From: an uncultured Clostridia bacterium
GTDB lineage: Bacteria; Bacillota; Clostridia; Christensenellales; Aristaeellaceae
Length of the DNA stretch: 16,319 nt
NCBI GenBank assembly: GCA_934663595.1
Contig: CAKUKM010000044.1
Coordinates: 1-16,319 of the forward strand
Reading direction: 5' to 3'
Shown here: positions 1 to 7,562 of the stretch, one piece after another
Layout: each line of letters starts with the position of its first letter
Numbering within the stretch: position 1 is the first letter of the stretch
Notes under the pieces: generated by a model
The model's database searches: none
What the model was told of the DNA's origin: nothing
The model's input: the letters and a program-made list of their open reading frames with translations, nothing else
Position numbers and translations under genes: made by a program

Positions 1-118
1 CATCTGCTCAACCGTTTTGAGCATGGGAAGCACAGGCACAGTGGGATTTGATGTTTCCTTTTTTGCCAATGAGATACTTTATTACCGGAAACCGGGAATA
101 ATTCCGCATTTGCGCAAC

Positions 119-152
119 GCCCGGCCGAAAGAGATGTTTTCTTCGGCCGGGC
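119..152. terminator. GC-rich 11-bp hairpin downstream of the HMA/TauE-SafE/cupredoxin gene
   Basis: An 11-bp perfect stem (GCCCGGCCGAA at 119-129 pairing with TTCGGCCGGGC at 142-152) encloses a 12-nt loop. It lies about 35 nt past the stop of the minus-strand gene that ends at 186. On the minus strand no T-run follows, so it is not a textbook intrinsic terminator in that direction. On the plus strand the tail CTCGTTTGTTTGG is moderately T-rich. A transcription end or 3' stabilising hairpin for the metal operon is the most likely role. The rest of 1-118 is AT-richer and holds no gene I can support. Confidence 0.5.
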
Positions 153-185
153 TCGTTTGTTTGGCCAGTCGCCGGGGCTTGGGAA

Positions 186-1460
186 TCACCCCGCATCGAC
201 GACCGTAATGGTGCTGCGCAGCATGCCCATCCAGCAGGAATAGGGATAGCTGCCCGCGCTTTCGGGCGTAAACCGGATCGTGTTCTCCCCCGCCTCCAGC
301 CTGATCTGCTGCCCGAACGCGGGGATTACGATCTCGTTGTTGCAGCCGTTCAGATTCTCCGCATCGGCCACGATCGTCCACACCACCGGCACGCCTGCCA
401 CCACCTGTATTTCATCAAACCCATTGGAACGAAGCTTCGTGGTCACATGCTGCGCGCCGTCCTCCACGACGGCCGCAGCGGTCTCCCCGCTGCTTCCCGC
501 GCCCGGAAGCAGAATTCCCGCCAGCGCCAGATTGTTCTGCACGGTAAACAGGCCGATCAGCACCAGCAGCGCCGAGCCGATTTGCAGCATCCGTCTGCGC
601 CAGCTAACCTTGAGCGCGCCGGCCGCCGTTCCAAACAGGAGAACCAGCGGAATCGTGCCGAGGCAAAAGAAAAACATGGACGCCGCGCCCGCGAAAAAGC
701 TGCCGCTGGCGATGGCGTAGAGCTGCATGGACTGCAGCGGGCCGCAGGGCATCAGGCCGTTTGCCAGTCCAATCGAAAAGGAGCCGTGTTTGCGCAGGGC
801 GGCGAGCGCCTTTTGCAGCGCGCGGGGCAAACGAAGCGCGGGCATGGTAAATCCGCCCAGCATGCAAACGCCCATCAGCAGCATCAGAACGCCCGCAAAA
901 AGGCCGATCACCCCGCGCACCTGCAGCGTGACGGCCGCCTTTTCCCCCACCAGGCCCAGAATTCCGCCAATCAGCGTATAGCTGGTCAGCCGGCCCAGAT
1001 TATACAGCGCGCTGCCGCGAAACGGACGGCGGTTTTCGTCGCTCATGCTCTGCGCCAGATTCAGCCCGCCGCACATGGCGATGCAATGCACGGAGGTCAG
1101 CAACCCCACTGCAAACAGGGCCGCATAGCCCATCTGCGCGCCGCGCACGGTTGGGAATTTCTGAAAGAATTCCGTCCAGCCCAATTGGCGCGCAATCACG
1201 AAAAGCCCCAGCAGGATCACCAGCAGATACAAGCCGTCGCTCCTGCGGCGCGGCCCCTCCGCGACATGATATCCCGCGTTTTCCACCGCGCAAACGATCG
1301 CTTCCTCCGTGCACGGCGCGTCGTAGCGAACGCTCAATTGCCCGCGCTTTCGATCGGCGCGCACCGCGTCGCTGCCCTCCAGGCGCTTAACGGCGCTTTC
1401 CAGCGTCCGCTCGCACCCGGCGCAGGTCATTCCCTCGATATAAAACGTCTGCTCTTTCAT
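186..1460 (-). CDS. HMA / TauE-SafE (DsbD_2-like) membrane protein with cupredoxin-like C-terminus
   Basis: This is a 424-residue three-part protein. Residues 3-70 are a heavy-metal-associated (HMA) domain with the GMTCAGC site (C13, C16). Residues about 75-320 form some six to eight hydrophobic segments of the sulfite-exporter TauE/SafE (DsbD_2-like) type, with HCxxMCGG at 125-132 and the NGLMPCGP stretch around 235-241. Residues about 325-424 look like a cupredoxin fold, with Cys373 (NGCNNE) and the YSCWMGM cluster (Cys409, Met411, Met413) as possible copper ligands. The likely role is handling copper or a related metal, or passing electrons, across the membrane; the actual substrate is inferred, not shown. 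I chose the ATG at 1460 because GGAG lies 6 nt upstream; an upstream in-frame start would overlap the preceding gene. It follows the DUF2318 gene by 13 nt and is surely cotranscribed with it. Confidence 0.85.
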   Translation of the reverse strand: MKEQTFYIEGMTCAGCERTLESAVKRLEGSDAVRADRKRGQLSVRYDAPCTEEAIVCAVENAGYHVAEGPRRRSDGLYLLVILLGLFVIARQLGWTEFFQKFPTVRGAQMGYAALFAVGLLTSVHCIAMCGGLNLAQSMSDENRRPFRGSALYNLGRLTSYTLIGGILGLVGEKAAVTLQVRGVIGLFAGVLMLLMGVCMLGGFTMPALRLPRALQKALAALRKHGSFSIGLANGLMPCGPLQSMQLYAIASGSFFAGAASMFFFCLGTIPLVLLFGTAAGALKVSWRRRMLQIGSALLVLIGLFTVQNNLALAGILLPGAGSSGETAAAVVEDGAQHVTTKLRSNGFDEIQVVAGVPVVWTIVADAENLNGCNNEIVIPAFGQQIRLEAGENTIRFTPESAGSYPYSCWMGMLRSTITVVDAG

Positions 1461-1473
1461 AGGCAACTCCGAA

Positions 1474-1983
1474 TCAGAATTTCTTCCAATTGGCAAATCG
1501 CGCGGCGTTCTCCTCTAAAAAGGACTGCGGAACGACCAGCGCGCCGTCCTCTTCCCGATAGACCTCCGCCGTGATCGGAACCGGATTGCAACCGCCGCTT
1601 TCCTTGCCCACGTCCGTAGAGGCAAAGCGATTCAGGCAATTCTGGCAGACGAAATCGCCGCCCTCCTGCACGAAATAGGCATAGGGCGAACCGTTGCACA
1701 CCTGACAGGTGTTCAGCGCCAGCCGCACCGTATCATCCGAGGCGCGCACCGCCAGCACCTCCACCGTAATTCCATTCGCGTCATAGTCGAAATAGCGCGC
1801 CTCCGCGCCGATTTCCTCCGCGCGCACGACCAGATCGCCGCCCGCCGCAACCGGATTTTCCTCCTTTTTGCCGGAGAGCTTCGGCAGAATCACCGCGGCC
1901 AGCGCCCCCAAAACTACGAGAATCGCCACGATCGCCAGCGGATTTACGCCCCGCCCGGCGCGCGCCTTTGCATTTTTCTTCAT
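1474..1983 (-). CDS. DUF2318 family membrane-anchored cysteine-rich protein
   Basis: This is a 169-residue protein with one N-terminal membrane segment (about residues 14-34), probably placing the rest outside the cell. The outer part carries CQVC (C93, C96), CQNC (C113, C116) and the GGCNPVP motif (C132). That pattern and spacing are typical of DUF2318, a family found beside metal and iron transport membrane proteins; its biochemical role is not established to my knowledge. The paired cysteines suggest metal or haem binding or a redox-active site. The ATG at 1983 is preferred because GAGGTG sits 6 nt upstream; a GTG at 1992 would add three residues with a poorer ribosome site. It is the first gene of a two-gene unit with the HMA/TauE-SafE/cupredoxin gene, driven by the promoter at 2084-2112. 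Confidence 0.85.
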   Translation of the reverse strand: MKKNAKARAGRGVNPLAIVAILVVLGALAAVILPKLSGKKEENPVAAGGDLVVRAEEIGAEARYFDYDANGITVEVLAVRASDDTVRLALNTCQVCNGSPYAYFVQEGGDFVCQNCLNRFASTDVGKESGGCNPVPITAEVYREEDGALVVPQSFLEENAARFANWKKF

Positions 1984-2083
1984 AAATTTCACCTCAAGAC
2001 CGTTTTTCGCGCCCGCCTTTCCTCGCTGGCGCCGCTTCGCCTCATTTAAAGTCTATTAACATAGTAGAATTATAGGCATATGT

Positions 2084-2112
2084 ATATTAGCATGCGCGCC
2101 CGCTTCTGTCAA
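2084..2112 (-). promoter_or_regulatory. Consensus sigma-A promoter of the DUF2318 operon
   Basis: On the minus strand TTGACA (2107-2112) and TAATAT (2084-2089) are separated by exactly 17 nt, which is near-perfect sigma-A spacing and sequence. Transcription would start near 2077, leaving a 5' leader of roughly 90 nt before the ATG at 1983. Around 2055-2085 the DNA is AT-rich and contains short inverted repeats (for example CTAT-TAAC-ATAG near 2053-2064) that could be a repressor site. I cannot assign them to a named regulator. Confidence 0.8.
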
Positions 2113-2154
2113 CCGCCCCGCGGAGAAAGGCGCGCGCTTTACAGAAATTCTCAT

Positions 2155-2181
2155 AAAAAAGCCGCCGAATGAATCGGTGGC
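2155..2181 (-). terminator. Intrinsic terminator at the end of the arginine cluster
   Basis: On the minus strand GCCACCGA pairs with TCGGCGGC (one G-T pair) around a 5-nt loop, followed at once by six T residues at 2160-2155. This is a textbook rho-independent terminator. It lies about 300 nt after the carB-dapF stop and just upstream of the DUF2318 promoter, so it separates the two units. A near-copy of the stem lacking the T-run lies at 2445-2465, directly after the carB-dapF stop. Confidence 0.85.
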
Positions 2182-2468
2182 TTTCAGACTGTCGAAAAAC
2201 TCTGGAGAGCTCGAGAGGGCCGAAGCCCTCTCGAACTTTCAATCGTACCCGGCGACATGCGCGGCGGGGGCGGGGCTATTTTATCGCAGGGAAATCCCAT
2301 TTCCCGGAGAGAAAATAGCTACCTCGCAAATCCCGCGCCCGGGGATTCCGCAGGAATCCTAGCGGGATTTGGAGGGGGTGGTAGTGGCGGGGGAGCTTGC
2401 TCCCCCGTCCACCAGCTTGGCAAAAATTTTTTTGACAAGCTGAATCCGCCGAACGAATCGGTGGCTTT
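2161..2468. repeat. Hairpin-dense intergenic element bounded by 24-bp direct repeats
   Basis: No gene is visible here. The two ends (2161-2184 and 2445-2468) are direct repeats matching at 22 of 24 positions, each able to fold as a hairpin. Between them are at least five inverted repeats: a 10-bp perfect stem 2211-2220/2225-2234, whose minus-strand loop is C-TTCG-G; 2275-2282/2312-2319 with a nested 2289-2295/2299-2305; 2330-2336/2362-2368 with a nested 2343-2349/2353-2359; 2388-2396/2399-2407; and 2413-2419/2436-2442. The density of stems and the stable UUCG-type tetraloop on the minus strand suggest a mobile repeat or a structured RNA tail read from the arginine cluster. Whether it is multicopy cannot be seen here. 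Confidence 0.6.
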
Positions 2469-2479
2469 TGGGGGGTATG

Positions 2480-5400
2480 TCAATAGGTGGTCACGCCCTC
2501 GTAGACCAGCGCGGTGCGGCCGGTGAGGGTCACGCCCTTTTCGCTGCAATGGACGATGAGATCGCCGCCGGGCACCTTTACGGTCACGTCGGTATCGGGC
2601 CGGCACAGGCCGTTTTCAATGGCCGCGACCACGGCCGCGCACGCGCCGGTGCCGCAGGCAGAGGTTTCGCCGTTGCCGCGCTCGTAGACGCGCATCTTGA
2701 GCGTCGTCGGGTTCACCACGCGCACGAATTCCGTATTGACGCGCTCGGGGAAGATCGGCGCGTTTTCAAATTGCGGGCCGATTTCGGCGAGATTCACCAG
2801 ATCGATCCGATCGCAGAACACCACGCAATGCGGATTGCCCATATTCACGCAGGTAATGCGATAGCTCTGTCCGGCCAGCTCGACCGGCCGATCGATCACG
2901 CGCTCGCCCGGCAGCGTGCAGGGAATGCGCGCCGCATCCAGCACGGCCCGGCCCATATCCACCGTGGCCGAAGTGACCTCGCCGCGCATGGTGTGCACGC
3001 GCACGCGCTTTACGCCGCTGGCCGTTTCAATGGTCATGCGCTCGGTTTTGACGATGCCGTGGTCGAAGAGGTATTTGGCCATCGAGCGAATGCAGTTGCC
3101 GGCCATTTTGCCCTCGGAGCCGTCCTGATTGAAGATGCGCATCTTCGCGTCGGCCCGGGCGGAATACTCCATCAGCACGATGCCGAAGCCGCCCACGCCG
3201 GTATGGCGATCGCACAGCGTCATGCACAGCGATTCCGGACAGGCGATGCGCCCGTCGAAATTCTCGATGAAGATGTAATCGTCGCCGGTGGCCTGCATTT
3301 TGGCAAAGCGCAGCTTCTCGCGCGCATGGCGCAGGTGATTGATGTCCACCAGCTCGGTGTTTTCCTGCGTAAAGCGGCTCAGGATGGTGTCGGCCAGCGC
3401 GTTCGCGGTGTCCAGCGAGGTCAGGCAGGGAATGGACAATTGCAGCGCGCACCGCTCGAGCGCCAGATAGTCGTCCAGCGTCGCGTCCATCAGCGCGCCG
3501 GTATAGACGATATAGCTGATCGCGCCGCTCTCCATCAATTCAAAGGTGCGCCCGCTTTCGCGCACGCCGGGCACGGTGATCGCCTCGATGCCCAATTGCG
3601 CAATGGTGCCCGCGGTTTCCTCGGTGGCGTAAATCGTAAAGCCCAGATCGTAAAACTTCTTCGCCAGAGCGACGATTTCCGGCTGATCATGGCTGTCCAC
3701 GCTCAGCAGCACGCCCGCCTGCCCGCCGAACGCGCTCTTCATGTGAAAGCCCGCGGCGGTCAGCGATTTAAACAGCGCTTCCTCCAGCGTCTTGCCGATG
3801 CCCAGCACCTCGCCGGTCGACTTCATCTCCGGCCCCAGATAGGCGTTCACGCCGCTGAGCTTTTCAAACGAGAACACCGGCGCCTTGACCGCGTAATAGG
3901 GCGGCGTGCGCACCAGACCACTGCCATAGCCCAGCGAATCGAGCGTTTCGCCCAGCATTACCCGGGAGGCCAGATCGACCATCGGCACGCCCGTGACCTT
4001 GCTGATATAGGGAATGGTGCGCGAGGCGCGGGGATTGACCTCGATTACGAACAGCTCGTTCTGGTAAATCAGATATTGAATGTTCACCAGCCCGCGCGTG
4101 CCCAGCGCCAGCGCCAGCTTTTCGGAGCACGCCAGCAGCTTTTTCAGCATCCGGTCGTCCAGATTGTAGGGCGGATACACGGCAATGGAATCGCCGCTAT
4201 GCACGCCTGCGCGCTCGATATGCTCCATCACGCCCGGAATCAGCACGTCCGTGCCGTCCGAGATCACGTCCACTTCCAGCTCGATTCCGGGCATGTATTT
4301 GTCCACCAGCACCGGGTTTTCCACGCCCTGCGCGAGAATCCGCTGCATGTACATTTCGACCTCGCGCACATCGTGCACGATCCGCATATTCTGGCCGCCA
4401 ATGACATACGACGGCCGCAGCAGCACCGGATAGCCCAGCTCTCCGGCCGCCGAAAGCGCCTCGTCCAGCGTCCTTACGCCCCGGCCCGCTGGCCGGCGCA
4501 CGCCGATTTTCTCCAGCAGCGCGTCGAAGCGCTCGCGATCCTCGGCCAGATCGATTCCCTCAGCGGACGTGCCCAGTATGCGCACGCCCATTTTGTCCAG
4601 ATACCCGGTCAGCTTGATCGCGGTCTGGCCGCCGAACGCCACCACCACGCCCACGGGCTTTTCCACCCGCAGGATGTTCATTACGTCCTCGGGCGTGAGC
4701 GGCTCGAAATACAGGCGGTCGGCGGTGTCGTAGTCGGTGGAGACCGTCTCCGGATTGTTGTTGACGATGACCACCTCATAGCCCATTTCCTTCAGCGTCC
4801 ACACCGAATGCACCGACGAATAGTCGAACTCGATGCCCTGGCCGATGCGAATCGGGCCGCTGCCCAGCACCACGACCACCGGCTTTCCGCTGCGCCGCCA
4901 GGCGCGAGCCTCGCATTCCCTGTCGTAACAGGAATAGAAATACGGCGTTTCCGCGTCGAACTCCGCGCCGCAGGTGTCCACCATCTTGTAGGACGCGGGC
5001 AGATTCGCTTCGGGCGCATAGCCGAACAGCTTTTTGAGCGCCTGATCGGTATAGCCCAGCTTTTTCGCCAGCGCGTAGTCTGCGTCGCCGGAGAAATGCT
5101 TCTCAAATTCGGCCAGGCGCTGCAGCTTATACAGAAACCAGCAATCGATCTTCGTCCGCTCGTGCAGCTGCTCCGGCGTATAGCCGGCCTTCAGCGCCTC
5201 GAACAGCGTAAACAGCCGCCGATCGTCCATGCGCGCAATGCGCTCTTCCAGAGAAGAAGCGTCAATGGGCGCGGCATTCAGGCTGTCCAATGAGATCTCC
5301 GCGCCGCGCACCGCCTTCATCAGCGCCTCCTCGAAGCGCTGGCCGATGGCCATGACCTCGCCGGTCGCCTTCATCTGCGTGCCCAGCCGCCGCGACGCGC

Positions 5401-6499
5401 CGGGGAATTTGTCAAACGGCCATTTCGGGAATTTGACCACGACATAGTCCAGCGCCGGTTCAAAGCAGGCACAGGTCTTGCCGGTAATGTCGTTTTTGAT
5501 TTCATCCAGCGTGTAGCCCAGCGCGATCTTGGTCGTGATCTTGGCGATGGGATAGCCGGTGGCCTTGCTGGCCAGCGCGGACGAGCGCGACACGCGCGGA
5601 TTGACCTCGATCACCGCGTATTCAAAGCTGTCCGGATTCAGCGCGAACTGGCAATTGCAGCCGCCCACGATGCCCAGCGCCGAGATGATCTCAAGCGACG
5701 CGCTGCGCAGCATCTGATATTCCCGGTCGGACAGCGTAAGCGCCGGCGCAACGACGATGGAATCGCCGGTATGCACGCCCACGGGATCGAAATTTTCCAT
5801 GCTGCACACCGCGATGACATTGCCCGCGCCGTCCCGCATGGTCTCGAATTCAATTTCCTTCCAGCCGTAAATGTATCTCTCGACCAGAATCTGCGTAATC
5901 GGCGAAGCGTCCAGCCCGCCGCGCGCCACCTGCGCGAGCTCTTCCGGCGAACAGGCCACGCCGCCGCCCGCGCCGCCCAGCGTAAACGCCGGCCGCACAA
6001 TCACCGGATAGCCGATTTGATCGGCCACCCGCAGCGCCGTTTCCACATCGCAGGCGATGTCCGACGGAATCGTGGGCTGGCCGATGGCCTGCATGGCTTC
6101 TTTAAACAGCTCGCGATCCTCGGCCTTATCGATCGCGTCCACATTGGTGCCGATCAGCCGCACGCCCATGCGCTTTAGGAAGCCCTCGTGGTACAGCTGC
6201 ATCGACAGCGTGAGCCCCGTCTGTCCGCCCAGACCCGCCAGCAGGCTGTCCGGGCGCTCCTTTTCAATGATGCGCCGCACGGTTTCGGCGGTCAGCGGCT
6301 CCAGATAGATCTCGTCCGCCAGCGCGCGATCGGTCATGATCGTGGCCGGATTGGAATTGACCAGCACCACATTTACGCCCGCCTCCCTCAGCACGCGGCA
6401 GGCCTGCGCGCCGGCATAGTCGAACTCCGCCGCCTGACCGATCACGATCGGCCCCGAGCCGATTACCAGCACCTTGCGGATGTTTTCATTGCGCGGCAT
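2480..6499 (-). CDS. carB: Fusion: carbamoyl-phosphate synthase large chain (CarB) + diaminopimelate epimerase-like domain (DapF)
   Basis: This is a single 1339-residue frame. Residues 1 to about 1055 are a complete CarB, which makes carbamoyl phosphate from bicarbonate, ATP and ammonia supplied by CarA. Two homologous synthetase halves begin with GSGPIVIGQ (residues 14-22) and GSGPIRIGQG (near 545), and an MGS-type allosteric domain follows from about 930. Bacterial CarB normally ends near 1070. Here the chain runs without a stop into a full-length DapF-like domain (about 1063-1339) starting KLRFAKMQATGDDY. The second epimerase Cys is present (C1282, in SACGTGA). The first is not: MCGNG reads MAGNC, with Ala at 1133 and a Cys at 1136. 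The ATG at 6499 lies inside carA (14-nt overlap), with GGAG 9 nt upstream. CarB function is near certain; epimerase activity is open. Confidence 0.93.
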   Translation of the reverse strand: MPRNENIRKVLVIGSGPIVIGQAAEFDYAGAQACRVLREAGVNVVLVNSNPATIMTDRALADEIYLEPLTAETVRRIIEKERPDSLLAGLGGQTGLTLSMQLYHEGFLKRMGVRLIGTNVDAIDKAEDRELFKEAMQAIGQPTIPSDIACDVETALRVADQIGYPVIVRPAFTLGGAGGGVACSPEELAQVARGGLDASPITQILVERYIYGWKEIEFETMRDGAGNVIAVCSMENFDPVGVHTGDSIVVAPALTLSDREYQMLRSASLEIISALGIVGGCNCQFALNPDSFEYAVIEVNPRVSRSSALASKATGYPIAKITTKIALGYTLDEIKNDITGKTCACFEPALDYVVVKFPKWPFDKFPGASRRLGTQMKATGEVMAIGQRFEEALMKAVRGAEISLDSLNAAPIDASSLEERIARMDDRRLFTLFEALKAGYTPEQLHERTKIDCWFLYKLQRLAEFEKHFSGDADYALAKKLGYTDQALKKLFGYAPEANLPASYKMVDTCGAEFDAETPYFYSCYDRECEARAWRRSGKPVVVVLGSGPIRIGQGIEFDYSSVHSVWTLKEMGYEVVIVNNNPETVSTDYDTADRLYFEPLTPEDVMNILRVEKPVGVVVAFGGQTAIKLTGYLDKMGVRILGTSAEGIDLAEDRERFDALLEKIGVRRPAGRGVRTLDEALSAAGELGYPVLLRPSYVIGGQNMRIVHDVREVEMYMQRILAQGVENPVLVDKYMPGIELEVDVISDGTDVLIPGVMEHIERAGVHSGDSIAVYPPYNLDDRMLKKLLACSEKLALALGTRGLVNIQYLIYQNELFVIEVNPRASRTIPYISKVTGVPMVDLASRVMLGETLDSLGYGSGLVRTPPYYAVKAPVFSFEKLSGVNAYLGPEMKSTGEVLGIGKTLEEALFKSLTAAGFHMKSAFGGQAGVLLSVDSHDQPEIVALAKKFYDLGFTIYATEETAGTIAQLGIEAITVPGVRESGRTFELMESGAISYIVYTGALMDATLDDYLALERCALQLSIPCLTSLDTANALADTILSRFTQENTELVDINHLRHAREKLRFAKMQATGDDYIFIENFDGRIACPESLCMTLCDRHTGVGGFGIVLMEYSARADAKMRIFNQDGSEGKMAGNCIRSMAKYLFDHGIVKTERMTIETASGVKRVRVHTMRGEVTSATVDMGRAVLDAARIPCTLPGERVIDRPVELAGQSYRITCVNMGNPHCVVFCDRIDLVNLAEIGPQFENAPIFPERVNTEFVRVVNPTTLKMRVYERGNGETSACGTGACAAVVAAIENGLCRPDTDVTVKVPGGDLIVHCSEKGVTLTGRTALVYEGVTTY

Positions 6500-7562
6500 G
6501 CGTGCTCACTCCCATCTGTTCAAAAAAGCGGTCGAATAGGAAATTGCAGTCGTGCGGGCCCGAGCGCGCCTCGGGATGGAACTGCACGGTAAAGGCGTTG
6601 ATTTCGGGATAATCGATGCCCTCGCAGGTCTGATCATTGGCGTTGACGAAGCGAATCCGCCCGCCGGTCAGGCTGTCCGAGAGCACCGCGTAGCCGTGGT
6701 TCTGGCTGGTGACGTAGGTGCGCCCCGTGACCAGATCCCGAACCGGCTGATTGCCGCCGCGATGGCCGTATTTGAGCTTGCCCGTCTTCGCGCCCATGGC
6801 CAGCGCCAGCAGCTGATGCCCCAGGCAAATGCCAAACGTCGGCAGCTTTCCCGCCAGCGCGCGCAGCGCGGCGATCTCATTTACGCATTCGGCCGGATCG
6901 CCCGGGCCGTTGGACAGCATCAGTCCGTCCGGCTGCAGCGCGAGCACCTCGTCCGCCGTCGCCGAGGCCGGCAGCACGACGACCTCCGCGCCGCGCTTTC
7001 TCAGCTCATTTACGATATTTCTCTTCGCGCCGTAATCCATCAGCGCCACGCGGCAGACCTTCTCGCCCTCGGGCGGCAGCGTCTGAACGCACGGCGACGT
7101 GACCGCGGAAACCGCGTTCACAATCCGATACGCCGCAATTTCATTCAGATTCTCGGGAAGCGTCCGGCAAATGCGGGCGTTCATCGTGCCGTGCTCGCGC
7201 AGAATGCGGGTCAGCGCGCGCGTATCCACGCCGCAAATGCCCGGAACGCCCTTCCGCTTCAGGAATTCGTCCAGCGTGCCCCGGCAGCGGAAATTGGACG
7301 GATGCTCGCACACCTCGCGCACCACATATCCGCTCACGCGGCATTCGCCCTCGAAATCCTCGGGAATAACGCCGTAATTGCCGATCAGCGGGAAGGTCTG
7401 CAGCACGATCTGGCCGTAATAGCTGGGGTCGGTCAGCGTTTCGATATAGCCGCACATGCCTGTGGTGAATACCAGCTCGCCGGTCTGCTCCACGGGCGCG
7501 CCGAACGCGCTGCCTTCGAATACGTCGCCATTCTGCAGCACGAGATATGCCTTTTCCATCAT
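6486..7562 (-). CDS. carA: Carbamoyl-phosphate synthase small chain (glutamine amidotransferase)
   Basis: This 358-residue protein hydrolyses glutamine and channels ammonia to CarB, for arginine and pyrimidine synthesis in the cytoplasm. The N-terminal CPSase small-chain domain is typical (FEGSAFG, TGMCGYIETLTDPSYYGQI). The C-terminal class I glutaminase has the nucleophile Cys246 in GICLGHQ and the VQFHPEA stretch with the catalytic His and Glu. Length fits the family. The ATG at 7562 is chosen because GGAG lies 9 nt upstream; the next codon is also ATG. It overlaps the argF stop (TGATG) and the carB start, so translation of argF, carA and carB-dapF is probably coupled. Confidence 0.96.
   Translation of the reverse strand: MMEKAYLVLQNGDVFEGSAFGAPVEQTGELVFTTGMCGYIETLTDPSYYGQIVLQTFPLIGNYGVIPEDFEGECRVSGYVVREVCEHPSNFRCRGTLDEFLKRKGVPGICGVDTRALTRILREHGTMNARICRTLPENLNEIAAYRIVNAVSAVTSPCVQTLPPEGEKVCRVALMDYGAKRNIVNELRKRGAEVVVLPASATADEVLALQPDGLMLSNGPGDPAECVNEIAALRALAGKLPTFGICLGHQLLALAMGAKTGKLKYGHRGGNQPVRDLVTGRTYVTSQNHGYAVLSDSLTGGRIRFVNANDQTCEGIDYPEINAFTVQFHPEARSGPHDCNFLFDRFFEQMGVSTHAAQ

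Noticed and set aside
1..24. Possible start of a minus-strand gene leaving the left edge (ATG at 24, reading MLKTVEQM)
   Set aside because: Only eight codons are visible and there is no convincing ribosome binding site, so it cannot be supported.
17..208. Short open frame (63 codons) on the plus strand at the left end
   Set aside because: It has no ribosome site, runs through the 119-152 hairpin and into the end of the minus-strand gene, and has no recognisable features.
2161..2468. CRISPR array
   Set aside because: Only two copies of one repeat 284 bp apart, with palindromic DNA between them; no regular repeat-spacer pattern and no cas genes.
2177..2606. Short open frames within the hairpin-rich intergenic region
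   Set aside because: They are Gly/Pro/Arg-rich translations of palindromes, without ribosome sites or homology I recognise.
2468..5293. A 941-codon open frame on the plus strand opposite carB-dapF
   Set aside because: It is a mirror of the GC-rich codon bias of the minus-strand gene. The translation is rich in His, Arg, Ala and Gln with no recognisable domain, and the minus-strand product is unmistakably CarB.
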